DNA from: an uncultured Dorea sp.
Lineage (GTDB): Bacteria; Bacillota_A; Clostridia; Lachnospirales; Lachnospiraceae
Reading direction: 5' to 3'
Length of the DNA: 32,416 nucleotides
NCBI GenBank assembly: GCA_910578865.1
Contig: CAJTRM010000031.1
Location: 1 to 32,416 of the forward strand
Shown: positions 14,949-22,811 of the stretch, piece by piece
How the letters are laid out: every line of letters starts with the position of its first letter
How positions within the stretch are numbered: the first letter of the stretch is position 1
Program-made: the position numbers and the translations under genes
Notes under the pieces: model-generated
The model's input: only the letters and a program-made list of their open reading frames with translations
The model's database searches: none
Told to the model about the DNA's origin: nothing

Positions 14949-16346
14949 ATGAATGAATTGACGATTAATTTAAGACCCCATGATAAGATTCCGATGTATG
15001 AACAGATTTATTCCTATATAAAGAACGATATCCAGGGTGGAAGGATTGCTTACGGTGAGAAGCTTCCTTCCACCCGGGCGCTTTCCAGGCATCTGGAGGT
15101 CAGCAGAAGTACAGTGGGATTAGCCTATGAGCAGCTTCTGTCGGAAGGATATATCGAGTCGGAGCCGTGCCGGGGTTTTTTTGTAGCCCAGGTGGAAGGT
15201 CTGTATCATCTGCAGACAATAAAGGCCAGGTCTTCCGACAGAGAAGTGCCGGGGGAGTCCTATCAGTATGACTTTACGCCAAACGGAGTTGACCTGAAGA
15301 GCTTTCCCTATAATGTATGGAGGAAATTGTCCAGGGATATCCTTTTGGATGACCGGACCGAGCTTTTTAAAAGCGGGGACGCCCGGGGAGAATATGGTTT
15401 CCGGGATGCCATCTGTAATTATCTTCATCAGGCAAGGGGGGTTAATTGCTCGCCGGATCAGGTCATTGTCGGGGCAGGAAGCGATTATATCCTGATGCTG
15501 TTAAGTACGCTCCTTGGAAAAGAATGTAAGATTGCATTTGAAGATCCTGCGTACAGACAGGCATGCCGGGTGATGGAAAGCCTTTCCCATGAGACCGTGC
15601 CGATTTCTCTGGATAAATCCGGCATCTGTATTGATGAACTGAATCAAAGCGGTGCAGATATTGCTTACGTGACGCCGTCCCATCAGTATCCTACCGGTAT
15701 TGTTATGCCTGTGAAGAGGCGGATGGAGCTTTTGCGGTGGGCCAATGAGCGGGAGGGCCGTTATATTATAGAAGATGACTATGACAGTGAATTCAGATAT
15801 AAAGGAAAGCCCATCCCTGCCCTCCAGGGGTATGACGCCGAAGGAAGAGTCATCTATCTGGGTACATTTTCAAGATCTGTGGCGCCGGCGATCCGTTTGA
15901 GCTATATGGTACTCCCCGGGCCGCTCCTTATGCATTATCAGGAGAGGTCAGGCTTTATAAGTTCTACGGTCTCCAAGGTGGACCAGATGATCATGCAGAG
16001 GTTTATTGAGGGGGGCTATTATGAACGGCATCTGAATAAGACGAGGGCAATGTATAAAAGCCGTCATGATCTCATGCTTGAGGCACTCAGGCCTCTTCTT
16101 GGAGATTGTGAGATTTCTGGTGAGAATGCAGGAGTCCATCTGCTGCTGAAGTTTCGGACGGGTGTATCCGAGGAAGAACTGATACATCGGGCAAAAAGAT
16201 GCGGGATCAGGGTGTACGGACTGTCTGACTACCGGATCCGGCAAAAAAACGAAGAGAGAGCAACGGTACTGCTTGGCTATGCAAATCTTTCCGGGGAGCA
16301 GATCCGGGCGGCGGTAACATTATTGATTCGGTGCTGGGGCAGTTGA
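14949..16346 (+). CDS. MocR/PdxR-type regulator lacking the PLP lysine
   Basis: This 465-residue chimeric regulator has a GntR winged helix at residues 1-80 (PMYEQIYSYIKNDIQGG, LPSTRALSRHLEVSRSTVGL) and a fold-type I aminotransferase-like domain at about 110-465. The second domain retains YVTPSHQYPTG and EDDYDSEFRYKGKP, the PLP pocket motifs. The position of the Schiff-base lysine reads GTFSRSVAPAIRLSY, so residue 309 is Arg (codon AGA at 15873-15875). MocR proteins bind PLP through that Lys to control vitamin B6, GABA or other amino-acid genes. With Arg the internal aldimine cannot form, so ligand sensing may differ. No pdx gene is nearby. The start at 14949 has only a weak GGCGGGTGAG upstream. 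Confidence 0.9.
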   Translation: MNELTINLRPHDKIPMYEQIYSYIKNDIQGGRIAYGEKLPSTRALSRHLEVSRSTVGLAYEQLLSEGYIESEPCRGFFVAQVEGLYHLQTIKARSSDREVPGESYQYDFTPNGVDLKSFPYNVWRKLSRDILLDDRTELFKSGDARGEYGFRDAICNYLHQARGVNCSPDQVIVGAGSDYILMLLSTLLGKECKIAFEDPAYRQACRVMESLSHETVPISLDKSGICIDELNQSGADIAYVTPSHQYPTGIVMPVKRRMELLRWANEREGRYIIEDDYDSEFRYKGKPIPALQGYDAEGRVIYLGTFSRSVAPAIRLSYMVLPGPLLMHYQERSGFISSTVSKVDQMIMQRFIEGGYYERHLNKTRAMYKSRHDLMLEALRPLLGDCEISGENAGVHLLLKFRTGVSEEELIHRAKRCGIRVYGLSDYRIRQKNEERATVLLGYANLSGEQIRAAVTLLIRCWGS

Positions 16347-16395
16347 CAGAGAAAGCACAGGGCATTCGGGCTGTTCCGGCATGAAAATGTTTATA

Positions 16396-16451
16396 AAAAG
16401 GGCGCATGCAGAGCAGCTGAGTGTCGTCAGCTGCCCGGTATACGCCCTTTT
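16396..16451. terminator. Bidirectional terminator between convergent genes
   Basis: AAAAGGGCG (16396-16404) and CGCCCTTTT (16443-16451) are perfect arms. Inside, CAGCTGA and TCAGCTG extend the pairing. A-rich and T-rich flanks serve both strands, between the MocR gene and the - strand gene at 16458. Confidence 0.85.
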
Positions 16452-16457
16452 GTCATC

Positions 16458-16796
16458 TTATTTTTCTTCAGAAGTCTCCGCTTTTTCCGCCTCTTCTTCT
16501 TTCCCGGCTGTTTCGGCCGTGGTGTCGTCTTCCTCATCTTTCCCGGCTGGTTCTGCGTCAACCTTTTCTGCTTCGTCCGCTTCGGTGTCTTTCGCTTCAT
16601 TGCTCTTAGGAGTCAGAGAAACATACTCCCGATCAGTTACCGGCTTTAAATCATTATCAAGGTCAAAATCTTCATCTTCAAATTCGTCCTCGAAATCCTC
16701 GTCAGTTTCCTGGTTCTTTTTAAAATAGTAAACAGCTCCTGCAACAGCCGTGCCGATTGCGGCAACCCCCAATATTTTCTTAAAAAGTTTTGACAT
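16458..16796 (-). CDS. Acidic membrane-anchored protein of unknown function
   Basis: This 112-residue protein starts MSKLFKKILGVAAIGTAVAG. It has one hydrophobic segment at about residues 8-24 preceded by lysines, then YYFKKNQ and a long tail of Asp and Glu (DEDFEDEFEDEDFD and further E/K/A-rich repeats). This is an N-terminally anchored or signal-anchor protein with a disordered, highly negative tail. No enzymatic motif is seen. The start is the inner ATG at 16796 because AAAGGAG lies upstream of it; the more distal ATG overlaps that site. The other strand has a serine-rich open frame, rejected for lack of a ribosome site. Small acidic proteins like this recur in Lachnospiraceae, but I know of no assigned role. 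Confidence 0.75.
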   Translation of the reverse strand: MSKLFKKILGVAAIGTAVAGAVYYFKKNQETDEDFEDEFEDEDFDLDNDLKPVTDREYVSLTPKSNEAKDTEADEAEKVDAEPAGKDEEDDTTAETAGKEEEAEKAETSEEK

Positions 16797-16945
16797 AGTG
16801 AACAGATCTCCTTTCATCCGTAGTTATCCCTAATAAGAGTATTGTAATACTTTTCCGGCAAAAAGGAAAGACCTGGTACATAAATTGTAGAAAAATTTAG
16901 CAAAGTTTTAGCAAAAATTTAAGAATTCATGTCGAAGGAGCCCTG

Positions 16946-16974
16946 TTGTGATGATCTGGAAATTGTGTTAAACT
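16946..16974 (+). promoter_or_regulatory. Candidate cls promoter
   Basis: TTGTGA (16946-16951), 17 bp, TAAACT (16969-16974). Both hexamers are four-of-six matches, 38 bp before the cls start codon. Confidence 0.45.
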
Positions 16975-17011
16975 GTACCCGTAGTATTGAAAAGCATGAG
17001 GGAGAGATGAC

Positions 17012-18574
17012 ATGAAGAAAAATGAAGCGCCGGGAACAGCAAAAAAAGGATTGTTCCGCGTGGTATTCAGCAGAACAGGGATTATCCTTTTGCTGATTTT
17101 GATACAGATGGGGATTTTTGTGGCCACAACCTTTTATCTGGAAGCATATATGACTTACATATATGGGGCCATGTTGATTTTGAGTGTGGTGGTACTTATT
17201 TATATTATCAATGCAGAGGGCAATCCGGCATTTAAGATGACGTGGATATTATTTGTTATTGCATTTCCTGTAATCGGAACGATATTTTTTGTTTATGTAA
17301 AATTCCAGCCGGGAACGAGATTTATGCGCCAGAGGCTTGCAGTGATGAAGATCGAGACGGATCGCTATATGACGCAGGATCCTGCAGTGATAGACGCGAT
17401 CTGGGCCAGCAAGTCAGCCAATGCAAACCTGGCCTTTTATTTGTCCCATCAGCTGGGATTCCCTACATACCGCAATACAGAGGTGAAATATTTCCCTCTT
17501 GGAGAATATAAGTTCCGCGAGATGATCATAGAGCTTAAAAAGGCCCGTAAATTTATATTTATGGAATATTTTATTGTAGAAAAAGGATATATGTGGGATA
17601 CGATCCTGGATATTTTGATCGATAAGGCGGCAAGAGGGGTGGAAGTCCGTTTTATGTATGACGGAATGTGCGCCATTTCCATGCTTCCTTATAACTACCC
17701 GGAGCAATTGAAAAAATATGGAATCCGGTGCAAGATGTCCAATGCCATGAAGCCGTTCTTGTCTACTACCCAGAATAACCGGGATCACCGGAAAATCTGC
17801 GTGATCGACGGGAAGGTCGGGTTTACCGGGGGTGTCAACATCGGAGACGAATATATCAACCAGAAGGTGCGTTTCGGGCATTGGAAGGATACTGCCGTCA
17901 TGCTGAGAGGGGACGGGGTACAGAGCCTTACGATGATGTTCCTGCAGATGTGGAATGTGGACGTGAAGAATACGGGAAATTACAGGCGGTATCTGACACC
18001 GAAAAGAGAGGGGCTAAAGCGGGAATTTGGATATGTGATCCCTTACGCAGACAGCCCGTTTGACAATGAAAATGTAGGGGAAGAAGTCTATTTTCACATT
18101 TTAAACCATGCCAAAAAATACGTACATATTATGACACCGTATCTGATCCTGGATCATGAAATGATCACCACACTGACCAGGGCGGCCAAGAGCGGTATCG
18201 AAGTGATCATCATTATGCCCCACATTCCGGACAAGTGGTATGCGTTTGCGGTGGCGAAGACATACTATAAGGAACTGATCGGCGGCGGTGTGCAGATTTA
18301 TGAATATACCCCCGGATTTGTCCATGCGAAGGTATTTATATCGGATGACGACACTGCGACTGTGGGGACCATCAATCTGGATTACCGGAGCCTGTACCTT
18401 CATTTCGAGTGCGGGACATTTATTTACAATAATTCAGTAGTAGACAAGATTGAGCGGGATTTTCAGCAGACGCTGGCAAAATGTCAGAAGGTTTCTGTCA
18501 TCGAGGTAAAAAAACGTTCCATGCTCACAAAAATTGTGGGGCATGTGCTGAGGCTTGTAGCTCCGCTGATGTAA
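17012..18574 (+). CDS. cls: Cardiolipin synthase
   Basis: This membrane-bound phospholipase D superfamily enzyme joins two phosphatidylglycerol molecules to make cardiolipin and glycerol. The 520-residue protein has two to three N-terminal membrane segments between about residues 15 and 100. Two HKD motifs follow: HRKICVIDGKVGFTGGVNIG with His259, and HAKVFISDDDTATVGTINLD with His438. These, the length and the FHILNHAKKYVHIMTPYLI segment match bacterial ClsA-like enzymes. GGGAGAG precedes ATG 17012. It is a single gene with its own weak promoter. No clear terminator separates it from purA, which has a strong promoter of its own. Confidence 0.95.
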   Translation: MKKNEAPGTAKKGLFRVVFSRTGIILLLILIQMGIFVATTFYLEAYMTYIYGAMLILSVVVLIYIINAEGNPAFKMTWILFVIAFPVIGTIFFVYVKFQPGTRFMRQRLAVMKIETDRYMTQDPAVIDAIWASKSANANLAFYLSHQLGFPTYRNTEVKYFPLGEYKFREMIIELKKARKFIFMEYFIVEKGYMWDTILDILIDKAARGVEVRFMYDGMCAISMLPYNYPEQLKKYGIRCKMSNAMKPFLSTTQNNRDHRKICVIDGKVGFTGGVNIGDEYINQKVRFGHWKDTAVMLRGDGVQSLTMMFLQMWNVDVKNTGNYRRYLTPKREGLKREFGYVIPYADSPFDNENVGEEVYFHILNHAKKYVHIMTPYLILDHEMITTLTRAAKSGIEVIIIMPHIPDKWYAFAVAKTYYKELIGGGVQIYEYTPGFVHAKVFISDDDTATVGTINLDYRSLYLHFECGTFIYNNSVVDKIERDFQQTLAKCQKVSVIEVKKRSMLTKIVGHVLRLVAPLM

Positions 18575-18617
18575 AATCGGTTACAGTCCGTGCAGCTCTC
18601 ATCGGCTAAAAATGCAT

Positions 18618-18646
18618 TTTACAGATGTTGGGAATTGTAGTATAAT
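18618..18646 (+). promoter_or_regulatory. purA promoter
   Basis: TTTACA (18618-18623), 17 bp, TATAAT (18641-18646). The -10 region GAATTGTAGTATAAT is identical over 15 bp to that of the two-component system at 3127-3141. Confidence 0.85.
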
Positions 18647-18693
18647 TAAGAATTGGTTCAGGAATAATGTATCAGACATTAGGAGGAATAGAA

Positions 18694-19974
18694 ATGGTAA
18701 AAGCAGTAGTAGGTGCGAATTGGGGAGATGAAGGTAAAGGCAAGATCACAGATATGCTTGCCGAGGAAGCTGATATTATCGTGCGTTTTCAGGGGGGAGC
18801 CAATGCAGGGCATACCATTATAAATAATTATGGGAAATTTGCCCTTCACACACTGCCTTCCGGAGTGTTTTACGGGCATACGACAAGCATTATCGGAAAC
18901 GGAGTAGCGCTGGATGTTCCGGTTTTATTTAAAGAAGTACAGTCTATTGTGGAAAAGGGTGTTCCGGCTCCGAAACTTCTTGTCTCTGACAGGGTCCAGA
19001 TGGTGATGTCCTATCACAAGAATTTTGACGCTTATGAGGAGGAACGACTGGGCGGAAAATCGTTTGGATCTACCAAATCGGGGATTGCACCGTTTTATTC
19101 TGACAAGTACGCCAAGATTGGTTTTCAGGTAAGTGAGCTTTTTGATGAAGAATTATTAAAAGAAAAAGCAGTACGTGTGGCAGAACAGAAAAATGTGCTG
19201 CTGGAGCACCTTTACCATAAGCCGCTGATCCGGCCGGATGACCTTTTTGCAGAGCTTATGGGATATAAAAAAATGATTGCACCATTTGTGTGCGATACTG
19301 CATTGTTCCTTCATAATGCGATAAAAGAAGGGAAGAGTATTTTGCTGGAAGGACAGCTCGGTTCACTGAAGGACCCCGATCACGGAATCTATCCGATGGT
19401 TACTTCTTCCTCTACGCTTGCAGGATTCGGTGCGGTAGGAGCCGGTATTCCTCCTTATGAGATCAAGAAGGTGGTTACGGTATGCAAAGCATATTCCAGT
19501 GCAGTAGGAGCCGGAGCGTTTGTCAGCGAAATTTTCGGTGAGGAGGCAGACGAACTCAGAAAACGCGGCGGAGACGGGGGAGAATTTGGTGCAACTACGG
19601 GGCGCCCAAGGCGTATGGGATGGTTTGACTGTGTGGCTTCCAGATATGGATGCCGTATGCAGGGGACTACCGACGTAGCATTTACAGTACTTGATGTGCT
19701 GGGATATCTGGAGAAAATCCCGGTGTGCACGGGTTATGAGATCGACGGCAAGGTGACGGAGGATTTTCCGCCCACACATTTGCTTGAAAAGGCAAAGCCG
19801 GTGCTGGAGGTGCTTCCCGGCTGGCAATGCGATATCCGCGGCATACGTAAATATGAGGAACTGCCGGAAAACTGCCGTAAATATATTGAGTTTGTGGAAG
19901 CTAAGATCGGCTATCCGATTACGATGGTGTCCAACGGTCCGGGAAGGGAAGATATTATTTACCGGAATAAATAG
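18694..19974 (+). CDS. purA: Adenylosuccinate synthetase
   Basis: PurA uses GTP to couple IMP and aspartate, the first committed step from IMP to AMP. The 426-residue enzyme opens MVKAVVGANWGDEGKGKITD with the catalytic Asp12 and the GDEGKGK phosphate loop. GGANAGHT follows with His40, then KSFGSTKSGIAPFYSDK, LEGQLGSLKDPDHGIYPMVT and the C-terminal GATTGRPRRMGWFDCVASRY, all family hallmarks. An upstream in-frame ATG at 18667 is disfavoured: AGGAGG at 18682-18687 points to ATG 18694. It stands alone, not in a pur operon. No purine riboswitch is seen in the leader. Confidence 0.97.
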   Translation: MVKAVVGANWGDEGKGKITDMLAEEADIIVRFQGGANAGHTIINNYGKFALHTLPSGVFYGHTTSIIGNGVALDVPVLFKEVQSIVEKGVPAPKLLVSDRVQMVMSYHKNFDAYEEERLGGKSFGSTKSGIAPFYSDKYAKIGFQVSELFDEELLKEKAVRVAEQKNVLLEHLYHKPLIRPDDLFAELMGYKKMIAPFVCDTALFLHNAIKEGKSILLEGQLGSLKDPDHGIYPMVTSSSTLAGFGAVGAGIPPYEIKKVVTVCKAYSSAVGAGAFVSEIFGEEADELRKRGGDGGEFGATTGRPRRMGWFDCVASRYGCRMQGTTDVAFTVLDVLGYLEKIPVCTGYEIDGKVTEDFPPTHLLEKAKPVLEVLPGWQCDIRGIRKYEELPENCRKYIEFVEAKIGYPITMVSNGPGREDIIYRNK

Positions 19975-20152
19975 AAGAACTTTCAGAAATCTTAAATCCT
20001 CTTAAGAAAGATATTATTTTCTTTTTAGAAGCCCGACATATGATAGACACATTTTGCAGATAGAATAAAGGTGTAAATAAAAGTCATACACAAAGCAGTA
20101 TGCGAATATAATGATAAGGCGGAGGAAAATAATAGAAACGGAGGGATTTAAG

Positions 20153-20308
20153 ATGCAGAAGAAGAATAAAGACAATTATCCGGAATCGATATCTATGGAA
20201 GAATATTTGATCAGAAGAAAAAAGGGCAGAGAGGATGCCCTTGGAAAAGACAATGGAATGCTTCCGACAGGCAGGCAGGTCCTCAGGATTGCCGGCCTGT
20301 ATATATAA
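20153..20308 (+). CDS. Small basic protein of unknown function (51 aa)
   Basis: This short frame begins MQKKNKDNYPESISMEEYLI after a good GGAGGG ribosome site and ends TAA at 20308. It is highly charged (RRKKGRED in the middle), has no membrane segment and shows no known motif. The 178 bp from purA to this gene contain no obvious strong promoter. The last roughly 20 residues look less constrained, so a shortened or frameshifted gene is possible. The ribosome site and spacing are the main support; no function is proposed. Confidence 0.5.
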   Translation: MQKKNKDNYPESISMEEYLIRRKKGREDALGKDNGMLPTGRQVLRIAGLYI

Positions 20309-20360
20309 TCACATTGCTTTTGAGGAGACATCTTTTTGGTTCCCCATAGAGGAGCAGGGA

Positions 20361-20398
20361 AAAGGCAGGTTCCCGGTCAAGGAAGAACCTGCCTTTTT
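20361..20398. terminator. Bidirectional terminator
   Basis: AAAGGCAGGTTC (20361-20372) and GAACCTGCCTTT (20385-20396) are perfect 12-bp arms with T-rich continuation on both strands. It ends the small + strand gene and the convergent - strand gene. Confidence 0.88.
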
Positions 20399-20642
20399 AT
20401 TTTGGCTCTTTCTCTTCCTGATGTACAGCCTGTCTGTCTTCCGTTGGTGTCCCGTGAAGGACACGATAGACGATGATGTACCCGTACAGCATGACAGGAA
20501 GGAGAATGGTGCAGGCTACAGAGGCTTTCAGCCATGTTATGGCAGCCGGGCTTTTGGCCAGCGCAAAGACCAGTGTACTAATATACATGCCTGCAAGCAG
20601 AAGAGCGCCGATGGCCGCCAGAATGCGTTTTGATTTTTTCAT
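20397..20642 (-). CDS. Small two-helix membrane protein of unknown function
   Basis: This 81-residue protein begins MKKSKRILAAIGALLLAGMY. It has two hydrophobic helices at about residues 6-30 and 40-62 joined by AKSPAAITWLKAS, then a charged C-terminal tail (TEDRQAVHQEEKEPK). The start at 20642 is preferred because AAAGGA lies eight bases upstream; an ATG three codons earlier would sit on that site. Its stop overlaps the bidirectional terminator at 20361-20398. It diverges from the SEC-C gene at 20734. No family was recognised. Confidence 0.7.
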   Translation of the reverse strand: MKKSKRILAAIGALLLAGMYISTLVFALAKSPAAITWLKASVACTILLPVMLYGYIIVYRVLHGTPTEDRQAVHQEEKEPK

Positions 20643-20653
20643 ACGAATCATCC

Positions 20654-20682
20654 TTTACATCTAATCAAGACTTTAGTATATT
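20654..20682 (+). promoter_or_regulatory. Promoter of the SEC-C/DUF218 pair
   Basis: TTTACA (20654-20659), 17 bp, TATATT (20677-20682), 51 bp ahead of the SEC-C gene. Confidence 0.65.
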
Positions 20683-20733
20683 ATATAAAGAACAGATAAA
20701 AAATGCAAATAAATACAAAGGAGCACAAAAAAT

Positions 20734-21240
20734 ATGAGTCGTACATTATTAGAACAATGGAGAGATATAGCCTATGACGAGAGCGCTGACAGAGGTCAGC
20801 TTCAAAAATTCTGGGGCAGCTATTTTCAGATTGAGAAGGAAATCTATGAGCAGCTGCTTGAGGCCCCGGATGTGGAAGTAAAGGGGACTGTGAAAGAGCT
20901 GGCAGAGAAATACGGCCAGGAGGTGCTTACGATGGTAGGCTTTCTGGATGGGATTGATGAGAGCTTAAAGGAACAGAACCCCATTGAGACGATGGATGAG
21001 AATACAGTGGTGAGCCTTGCTTTTGACAAGGAAAGACTGTATAAAAATATGGTTGCGGCCAAAGCGGACTGGCTGTATGAGCTTCCGCAGTGGAAGGAAA
21101 TCTATTCTGAAGAAGAATTAAAGAAGTTTTATAAAGAACAGAAGGAATCTACAACGATCCGCAAAGAGAAAAAAATAGGCCGAAATGATCCGTGCCCATG
21201 CGGCTCAGGTAAAAAATATAAGAAATGCTGCGGGAAATAG
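20734..21240 (+). CDS. SEC-C motif protein
   Basis: This 168-residue soluble protein has a helical N-terminal part of about 140 residues with no known fold signature. The C-terminal SEC-C zinc motif reads IGRNDPCPCGSGKKYKKCCG, with three Cys-type ligands plus a final Cys as in the SecA tail. SEC-C motifs bind Zn and often contact ribosomes or SecB-like partners. The specific role is unknown. AAGGAG precedes ATG 20734. The DUF218 gene begins inside its last 16 bp, so the two are coupled. Confidence 0.85.
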   Translation: MSRTLLEQWRDIAYDESADRGQLQKFWGSYFQIEKEIYEQLLEAPDVEVKGTVKELAEKYGQEVLTMVGFLDGIDESLKEQNPIETMDENTVVSLAFDKERLYKNMVAAKADWLYELPQWKEIYSEEELKKFYKEQKESTTIRKEKKIGRNDPCPCGSGKKYKKCCGK

Positions 21241-21941
21241 TATTCGTGTGTGCAGGGCTTTTATGCCTTGGTTATTACATGTCTGTCTGCATCCTGCTTC
21301 GCAGGTGGGATGCAACATTTTCGAGATTCTGGCTGGCGGCGGGGATTATGCTGCTGGTCTTTTCGGTTTTGCATAAAAAGGGCGTTGTCCCGCCGGTAAT
21401 GGTGTATCTGATTTCCGGAGTGTTTTTTCTGATGGTCATTACTCTCATATGCATTGTTTCCGGGATGTTTTCTCCCGGCAGGACAGATTACGAATATCTG
21501 ATCGTGCTGGGGGCTCAGGTGAGAGGCACGCAGATTACGGATTCTCTTCTGAGAAGGCTTAAACGGGCCTGCAGATATCTGGAGGAGCACCCGGATACAA
21601 AGGTTATTGTTTCCGGCGGCCGGGGGAAAGGAGAGGACATTGAAGAGGCAAGGGCAATGGAAGATTATCTCCTAGCCTGCGGAATTGAAAAGAGCCGTAT
21701 TATAAAAGAACTGCGTTCAAGGACAACCAGAGAAAATCTTATGTTTTCTGCCGGTTTTTTTGAGAAAGAGCAGGCTGTGACAGGGATTGTATCCAATAAT
21801 TTTCATGTATACCGTGCGTGTCGTTACGCCCGGAAGCTAGGGTATCAGAAAGTATATCCTGTACCGGCAGGCTGCCATCCTGTCCTTTTTGTGAACTACG
21901 CAGTACGGGAAGTGTTCGCAGTATGGAAAATGTGGTGTTGA
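21225..21941 (+). CDS. DUF218/YdcF family membrane protein
   Basis: This 238-residue protein has three to four hydrophobic helices in the first roughly 85 residues, then a DUF218 domain. Visible motifs are EYLIVLGAQVRG, SLLRRLKRACRYLEEHP, KVIVSGGRGKGEDIEEA and SRTTRENLMFS, plus a late FHVYRACRYARKLGY segment. DUF218 members include SanA/YdcF, tied to envelope barrier function and to nucleotide or cofactor binding, but the activity is not established. The start overlaps the SEC-C gene by 16 bp and lacks a strong ribosome site, in line with translational coupling. The -35 of the next T-box promoter overlaps its stop codon. Confidence 0.85.
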   Translation: MLREIVFVCAGLLCLGYYMSVCILLRRWDATFSRFWLAAGIMLLVFSVLHKKGVVPPVMVYLISGVFFLMVITLICIVSGMFSPGRTDYEYLIVLGAQVRGTQITDSLLRRLKRACRYLEEHPDTKVIVSGGRGKGEDIEEARAMEDYLLACGIEKSRIIKELRSRTTRENLMFSAGFFEKEQAVTGIVSNNFHVYRACRYARKLGYQKVYPVPAGCHPVLFVNYAVREVFAVWKMWC

Positions 21942-21965
21942 CAAAGCCGGATTCAGTGTTATAAT
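21938..21965 (+). promoter_or_regulatory. Promoter of the thr T-box operon
   Basis: TTGACA (21938-21943), 16 bp, TATAAT (21960-21965). The -35 overlaps the end of the DUF218 gene. Confidence 0.85.
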
Positions 21966-21979
21966 AGAGTGCATATATA

Positions 21980-22221
21980 AAAATGCGTTGACGAGACGAG
22001 TAAGTCGGGAAAGAAATAGCAGAGAGAGAAGCCGGCGGCTGAAAGCTTCTTATTTTGGAACCTTCTGAAGACTACCTCTGAGCGGCTGCAAAACAGCCCG
22101 GTGATTCCGTTATCATCAATAAAGTGGTTCCGGTTTGATAATGACCGGTTCAAGCAGGGTGGAACCGCGAGGCTTTTGATTACTCGTCCCTTACAGCATT
22201 TATGTGCTGTAGGGGATTTTT
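21980..22221 (+). promoter_or_regulatory. T-box leader, tRNA-Thr responsive
   Basis: The T-box sequence AGGGTGGAACCGCG is at 22156-22169, with a terminator at 22188-22221. Stem I contains GACGAGACGAGTAAG and AGCAGAGAGAGAAGC. The specifier is best read as ACT at 22071-22073 (CTGAAG-ACT-A, matching the cysteine leader's TGAAG-TGC-A). The overlapping ACC at 22074-22076 is an alternative; both mean Thr. Downstream are a thioesterase and thrS. The tRNA-Thr(GGU) gene at 10691 could supply the effector. Confidence 0.92.
22188..22221 (+). terminator. T-box regulated terminator before the thioesterase-thrS unit
   Basis: CCCTTACAGCA (22188-22198) pairs with TGCTGTAGGGG (22205-22215) with one G-T pair, followed by A and five T residues. 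It is the OFF hairpin of the threonine T-box. Confidence 0.87.
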
Positions 22222-22345
22222 GATTGTATGGAAACCTTTGTTTTCAGAGAGTGGAAGATCTGTACGGCTTCTTTCTGTGGAAATGAGCTTCCGTGACAAA
22301 ACGTTTGAAAGGTATCCGGATTATCTAGGAGAAAAGGAGTAGAAG

Positions 22346-22807
22346 ATGACAGAAAGAGAAACCTACAGGCGCAAAGTACATTATTATGAGACCGACCAAA
22401 TGGGAATTGTCCACCACTCCAACTATATCAGGTGGTTCGAGGAGGCAAGGATTGACCTGATGGATCAGATGGGGCTGGGATATGCCGAGATGGAGGCCGA
22501 GGGGATTTTAAGTCCGGTGCTTTCTGTGCAGGCAGATTATCTCCGGATGGTCTATTTTGGAGATGTGGTTACGATTGACACCTTTATAAAAAACTATAAC
22601 GGGATTAAGCTTCAAGTTGGATATGAGGTTGTCAGTGAGAAGACAAAGATGGTACACTGCAGGGGCACTTCAAAGCATTGTTTTATCAGCCGCGAGGGCC
22701 GTCCCGTTTCTTTAAAGCAGGCATGCCCGAAGTTTCATGATATGTTTACTGAAGGCCTGGAAGTATATAAAAGCAAGGAAAATAAAAATATAAAAGAGAG
22801 GAAGTAA
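22346..22807 (+). CDS. Hotdog-fold acyl-CoA thioesterase (4HBT/YbgC type)
   Basis: This 153-residue single hotdog domain hydrolyses acyl-CoA or acyl-ACP thioesters. The 4-hydroxybenzoyl-CoA thioesterase signature is clear: YYETDQMGIVHHSNYIRWFE with the catalytic Asp17 and the following His-rich helix. VVTIDTFIKNYNGIKLQVGYEV and HCRGTSKHCFISREGRPV follow. The length is typical of YbgC/FadM proteins. AGGAGAAAAGGAG gives the start at 22346. It lies 124 bp after the T-box terminator and 4 bp before thrS, so it should be expressed when threonyl-tRNA charging falls. The substrate is unknown. Confidence 0.9.
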   Translation: MTERETYRRKVHYYETDQMGIVHHSNYIRWFEEARIDLMDQMGLGYAEMEAEGILSPVLSVQADYLRMVYFGDVVTIDTFIKNYNGIKLQVGYEVVSEKTKMVHCRGTSKHCFISREGRPVSLKQACPKFHDMFTEGLEVYKSKENKNIKERK

Positions 22808-22811
22808 GAGT

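Noticed and set aside
16381..16728. Serine-rich open frame opposite the acidic membrane protein
   Set aside because: It is a low-complexity antisense reading of the Glu/Asp-rich tail without a ribosome site.
20235..20633. 132-codon + strand frame over the small membrane protein
   Set aside because: It runs through a bidirectional terminator and antisense to a gene with a better start and two hydrophobic helices.
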